Below are positions 32,688 to 34,753 of a DNA stretch of 34,753 bases, one piece after another (the first letter of the stretch is position 1; every line of letters begins with the position of its first letter). The DNA is from Longimicrobiaceae bacterium. Its GTDB lineage: Bacteria > Gemmatimonadota > Gemmatimonadetes > Longimicrobiales > Longimicrobiaceae. The translations under genes and the position numbers were made by a program. The DNA lies in assembly GCA_035696245.1 (NCBI GenBank), contig DASRQW010000238.1, forward strand, positions 1-34,753, read 5' to 3'. A model generated the notes under the pieces. That model saw only the letters and a program-made list of their open reading frames with translations, was not told where the DNA came from and ran no database searches.

Positions 32688-33836
32688 ATGAGCCTCAGCC
32701 GCACCCTGCCCCGCGCCGCCTTCCACGCCCGTGCGGCGCTCGTTGCCGCGGCGCTCGCCGTGCTCGCGGCCTGCAACGGCGGCGGCGGCACCGGCAGCGG
32801 GCCCGTGGTGGCGGTCGCCGCGGCCGGACGCCTGGAGCGCGGCGCGACCGTGACGCTCTCCGCCACGCGCGACGGCGTCGCGATCCCCCCCGCCGAGGTG
32901 ACCTGGTCCGCCACCCCGGCCGACGCGGTCACGCTCACGGCAGACGGCCACGCCACGTTCCTGCGCGCCGGGAACGTCACCATCTCCGCCAGCGCGAGCG
33001 GCGACGCGGGGCACGCCGACTTCACTGTCGCCGTGCCGCCCACCGTGGTCTTCGACCGCGTGGTGAGCGGCAACCGCGACATCTGGAGCGTGTCGCTGGA
33101 CGGCGGCGAGCTCACGCGCATCACCACCGACCCGGGCGACGACCAGGACCCCAGCGCGGCGCACGGGCTGGTCGCGTTCACCAGCTTCCGCGGCGGCTCG
33201 GCAGACATCTTCACCGTGCCGCTCACCGGCGGCGCGAACACGCAGCTGACCTCGGCGGCGTCGTTCGAGACGTCGCCCTCGCTCGCTCGGGACGGGACCA
33301 AGATCGCGTACACCAGCGACGTGACCGGCCTGTCGCGCGTGTGGGTGATGTCCTCCACCGGCAGCGGCGCGACGGCGGCCACGGGCAACTTCGGCCAGGC
33401 GGGAAGCATCGAGGCAGGGCCGTCGTGGAACCCCGGGGGCACCGGTATCGCATTCGTCTCAACCGCGAGCGGCGGCGCGCAGCTCTACACGGCGTCCGTC
33501 CCCGGCGGCCCGCCCGCGCAGCTCACCGGCACGACGAGCACCGCCAGCGTGGAGCCCGCGTACAGCCCGGACGGCACCCGCGTGGCCTTCACCTCGGACC
33601 GCGACGGCGACACCGAGATCTACCTGGTGACCGTCGCCACCGGCGCGGTGACGCGCGTCACCAACCGCCCGGGCGCCGACGCGCAGCCCGCGTGGCTGCC
33701 CGACGGGCGGCTGGTGTACACGGTGTTCACCGGCGGCACGCCCTCGCTGCGCTGGCTGGACCCCGCCGCGCCGGCCGACGTGCACAACATCCCCACCGGC
33801 ACGGGCGACGCGCAGCGCCCGTCCGGCGTACTCTGA
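32688..33836 (+). CDS. TolB-like beta-propeller lipoprotein (second), linked to the RiPP genes
   Basis: A 382-residue lipoprotein with lipobox VLAAC (Cys29). Behind the Gly/Ser linker is one bacterial Ig-like domain (~35-115, VTLSATRDGVAIPPAEVTWSA), then a propeller with repeats of the type SPDGTRVAFTSDRDGDTEIY and a tail LDPAAPADVHNIPTGTG. The propeller is clearly paralogous with that of 29027-30508, but the N-terminal domain differs. No hydrolase domain follows. ATG 32688 has GGA just upstream and begins the signal peptide; in-frame ATG 32649 is possible. The stop is only 12 nt before the RRE gene, so it may be co-transcribed with the lasso-type genes. Confidence 0.85.
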   Translation: MSLSRTLPRAAFHARAALVAAALAVLAACNGGGGTGSGPVVAVAAAGRLERGATVTLSATRDGVAIPPAEVTWSATPADAVTLTADGHATFLRAGNVTISASASGDAGHADFTVAVPPTVVFDRVVSGNRDIWSVSLDGGELTRITTDPGDDQDPSAAHGLVAFTSFRGGSADIFTVPLTGGANTQLTSAASFETSPSLARDGTKIAYTSDVTGLSRVWVMSSTGSGATAATGNFGQAGSIEAGPSWNPGGTGIAFVSTASGGAQLYTASVPGGPPAQLTGTTSTASVEPAYSPDGTRVAFTSDRDGDTEIYLVTVATGAVTRVTNRPGADAQPAWLPDGRLVYTVFTGGTPSLRWLDPAAPADVHNIPTGTGDAQRPSGVL

Positions 33837-33848
33837 TCGCGAGGCACC

Positions 33849-34136
33849 ATGCCCGATGGATACCAGGTCCCCGAAGACGTGCTGGCCGCCCACCTGGCGG
33901 GCGAGGCGGTGCTGCTGGACATGGACACCAAGCAGTACTTCCGCCTGAACGCCACCGCGGCGCACGTGTGGAAGCAGCTGGAGCGCGGCCTGGACCGCCC
34001 GGCGCTGCTGGCCGACCTGTGCGCCAACTTCGAGGTGGACGAGGCGACCGCCGGCGCCGAGCTGGACCGGCTGCTGGCCGAGCTCGCCGCGCACGGCCTG
34101 GTGCGCCCCGCCCCGCCGGAGGGCGGCGCGGCGTGA
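33849..34136 (+). CDS. PqqD-like RRE protein (lasso peptide B1 type)
   Basis: A 95-residue protein that is a stand-alone RiPP recognition element. The pattern GEAVLLDMDTKQYFRLNATAAHVW followed by a helix with L..LC.NFEVDEATAGAELDRLLAEL and a final GLV matches the PqqD/lasso B1 family. B1 proteins bind the leader of a precursor peptide and hand it to the B2 protease. ATG 33849 has GAGG 4 nt upstream. Its stop overlaps the next start (GTGA), so RRE and protease are made together. The precursor peptide was not found in the window. Confidence 0.9.
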   Translation: MPDGYQVPEDVLAAHLAGEAVLLDMDTKQYFRLNATAAHVWKQLERGLDRPALLADLCANFEVDEATAGAELDRLLAELAAHGLVRPAPPEGGAA

Positions 34137-34540
34137 GGGCCACGCCGGGCGCGGTGGCATCCGGGATCTGGGCCGCGGCCCGGGTCCCGTTCCAGCTTCG
34201 GGGCCGCGCGCTCGACGCGCTGATGGCCGCGCCCGAGCCCGCCGCCACGCCGCGCCCGGTCCCGCGCGGGGCCGTGGGCGCCGCGAACCGCATGGTCGCG
34301 GCGCTGGCGCGCGTGCCCGGCTCGCCCTGGCGGGACACCTGCCTGTACCGCAGCATCGCCGAGTGCCTGGTGCTGCGGCGCTACGGGGTTCCCGCCTTCG
34401 TGCGCATCGGCGTGCGCAACGAGAACCCGCCGCACGGGCGCATCATGGCGCACGCCTGGGTCGTCCGCGCGGGCGACGACGGGGCCCCGCCCGAGGCCAC
34501 GCACAACGAGCTGCTCCACTCGCTCCTGGTGCGCGGTTGA
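34133..34540 (+). CDS. Lasso peptide biosynthesis B2-type cysteine protease
   Basis: A 135-residue transglutaminase-like protease of the lasso B2 family, which cuts the leader off the precursor. The catalytic Cys lies in DTCLYRSIAECLVLRRYG, the partner His in IMAHAWVV, with the IGVRNEN strand between them, all in the expected order. The start is GTG 34133, overlapping the RRE stop by 4 nt; the family's usual N-terminal helical part is present. The stop overlaps a TTG start of the next frame (TTGA). The lasso cyclase (asparagine-synthetase type) is not in the window and should lie to the right. Confidence 0.88.
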   Translation: MRATPGAVASGIWAAARVPFQLRGRALDALMAAPEPAATPRPVPRGAVGAANRMVAALARVPGSPWRDTCLYRSIAECLVLRRYGVPAFVRIGVRNENPPHGRIMAHAWVVRAGDDGAPPEATHNELLHSLLVRG

Positions 34541-34753
34541 CGGCTCCCGCCCTCCCCGCTGCGGCCGAGGTGACCGCCGGCTCGCTGCGCCTGCTGCAAG
34601 ACGGCTCGCTCTCCGCACACTGGGAGGCGGGCCTGCACCCGTTCATCGCCCGCTGGCTCCCCCTCCTCCCGCCGGACGAAGCGGGCACGACGGCAGATGG
34701 CGCCTCGGCCATCCGCGTCGTCCACGCATCCTCCCCCGCGCCCGCCGCGCCTT
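34537..34753 (+). CDS. Partial coupled ORF downstream of B2, unidentified
   Basis: An open frame of 72 codons from TTG 34537 (overlapping the B2 stop as TTGA) to the window edge. It contains LRLLQDGSLSAHWEAGLHPFIARWLPLLPP. Composition looks coding, and it lacks the MxAIAGI-type start of asparagine-synthetase cyclases. In some lasso clusters a HPr-kinase-like protein follows here, but 72 residues are not enough to assign it. Confidence 0.5.
   Translation, partial: MTAPALPAAAEVTAGSLRLLQDGSLSAHWEAGLHPFIARWLPLLPPDEAGTTADGASAIRVVHASSPAPAAP

Noticed and set aside
29027-33836. TolB-like proteins as lasso isopeptidases
   Set aside because: Isopeptidases need a C-terminal serine hydrolase domain; both proteins end with the propeller.
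1-34753. tRNA, rRNA, CRISPR, integrase or phage features
   Set aside because: No cloverleaf, repeat-spacer array, recombinase motif or phage gene was seen by eye; a covariance-model scan was not possible.

Overview
The window is very GC-rich DNA of Gram-negative, diderm type: it carries LptF/LptG-family permeases, many lipobox lipoproteins, a BamA-like outer-membrane protein and type IV pilus motors. The mix of a large VIT/VWA/DUF2135 protein, an orphan duplicated MacB/FtsX-type permease, TolB-like propeller lipoproteins, a lasso-type RRE/B2 pair and palindromic C-rich intergenic repeats suggests Gemmatimonadota, perhaps close to Longimicrobium. This placement is inference from gene content and base composition. 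No rRNA, tRNA, CRISPR array, insertion sequence or phage gene was seen.

Layout. 1-360: no gene, but two copies of a ~40-bp palindromic repeat in opposite orientation. 361-1862 (minus): ArsR repressor, SRPBCC/AHSA1 protein and DoxX protein, with a recognisable promoter and an overlapping dyad operator. 2064-5300 (minus): a VIT-VWA-TPR-DUF2135 surface-type protein. 5676-5909 (minus): a small Gly-rich lipoprotein. 6166-7566 (minus): a TcyP-type L-cystine symporter. Its 5' leader holds a near-consensus promoter, a 30-codon ORF with four Cys codons in five positions, and an intrinsic terminator, together a probable cysteine-responsive attenuator. 8291-10729 (plus): orphan ABC-type permease. 10885-13538 (minus): BamA-like outer-membrane protein and a COG4705-like membrane protein. 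13879-19810 (minus): an M28/glutaminyl-cyclase-like lipoprotein, ComEA-like HhH protein, PilB, PilT and PilC, a pilus and DNA-uptake operon. 19925-22398 (plus): two LptF/LptG-family permeases, divergent from the pilus operon. 22756-25119 (plus): an unknown lipoprotein and a DUF5715/M15-like lipoprotein. 25195-28519 (minus): GT4 glycosyltransferase, YdcF-like protein and an NTF2-like lipoprotein. 29027-33836 (plus): two paralogous TolB-like propeller lipoproteins flanking an orphan type-1 substrate-binding lipoprotein. 33849-34753 (plus): a PqqD/RRE protein, a lasso-peptide B2-type protease and the start of a third coupled ORF, cut by the window edge.

How they work together. Three sets look functional as units: the self-regulated ArsR/SRPBCC/DoxX set; the type IV pilus set (PilB extension motor, PilT retraction motor, PilC platform, with ComEA as periplasmic DNA receptor); and the RiPP set at the right edge, where RRE and protease are translationally coupled and follow a TolB-like propeller gene by only 12 nt. 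The most interesting signal is the Cys-codon leader peptide with terminator in front of the cystine transporter.
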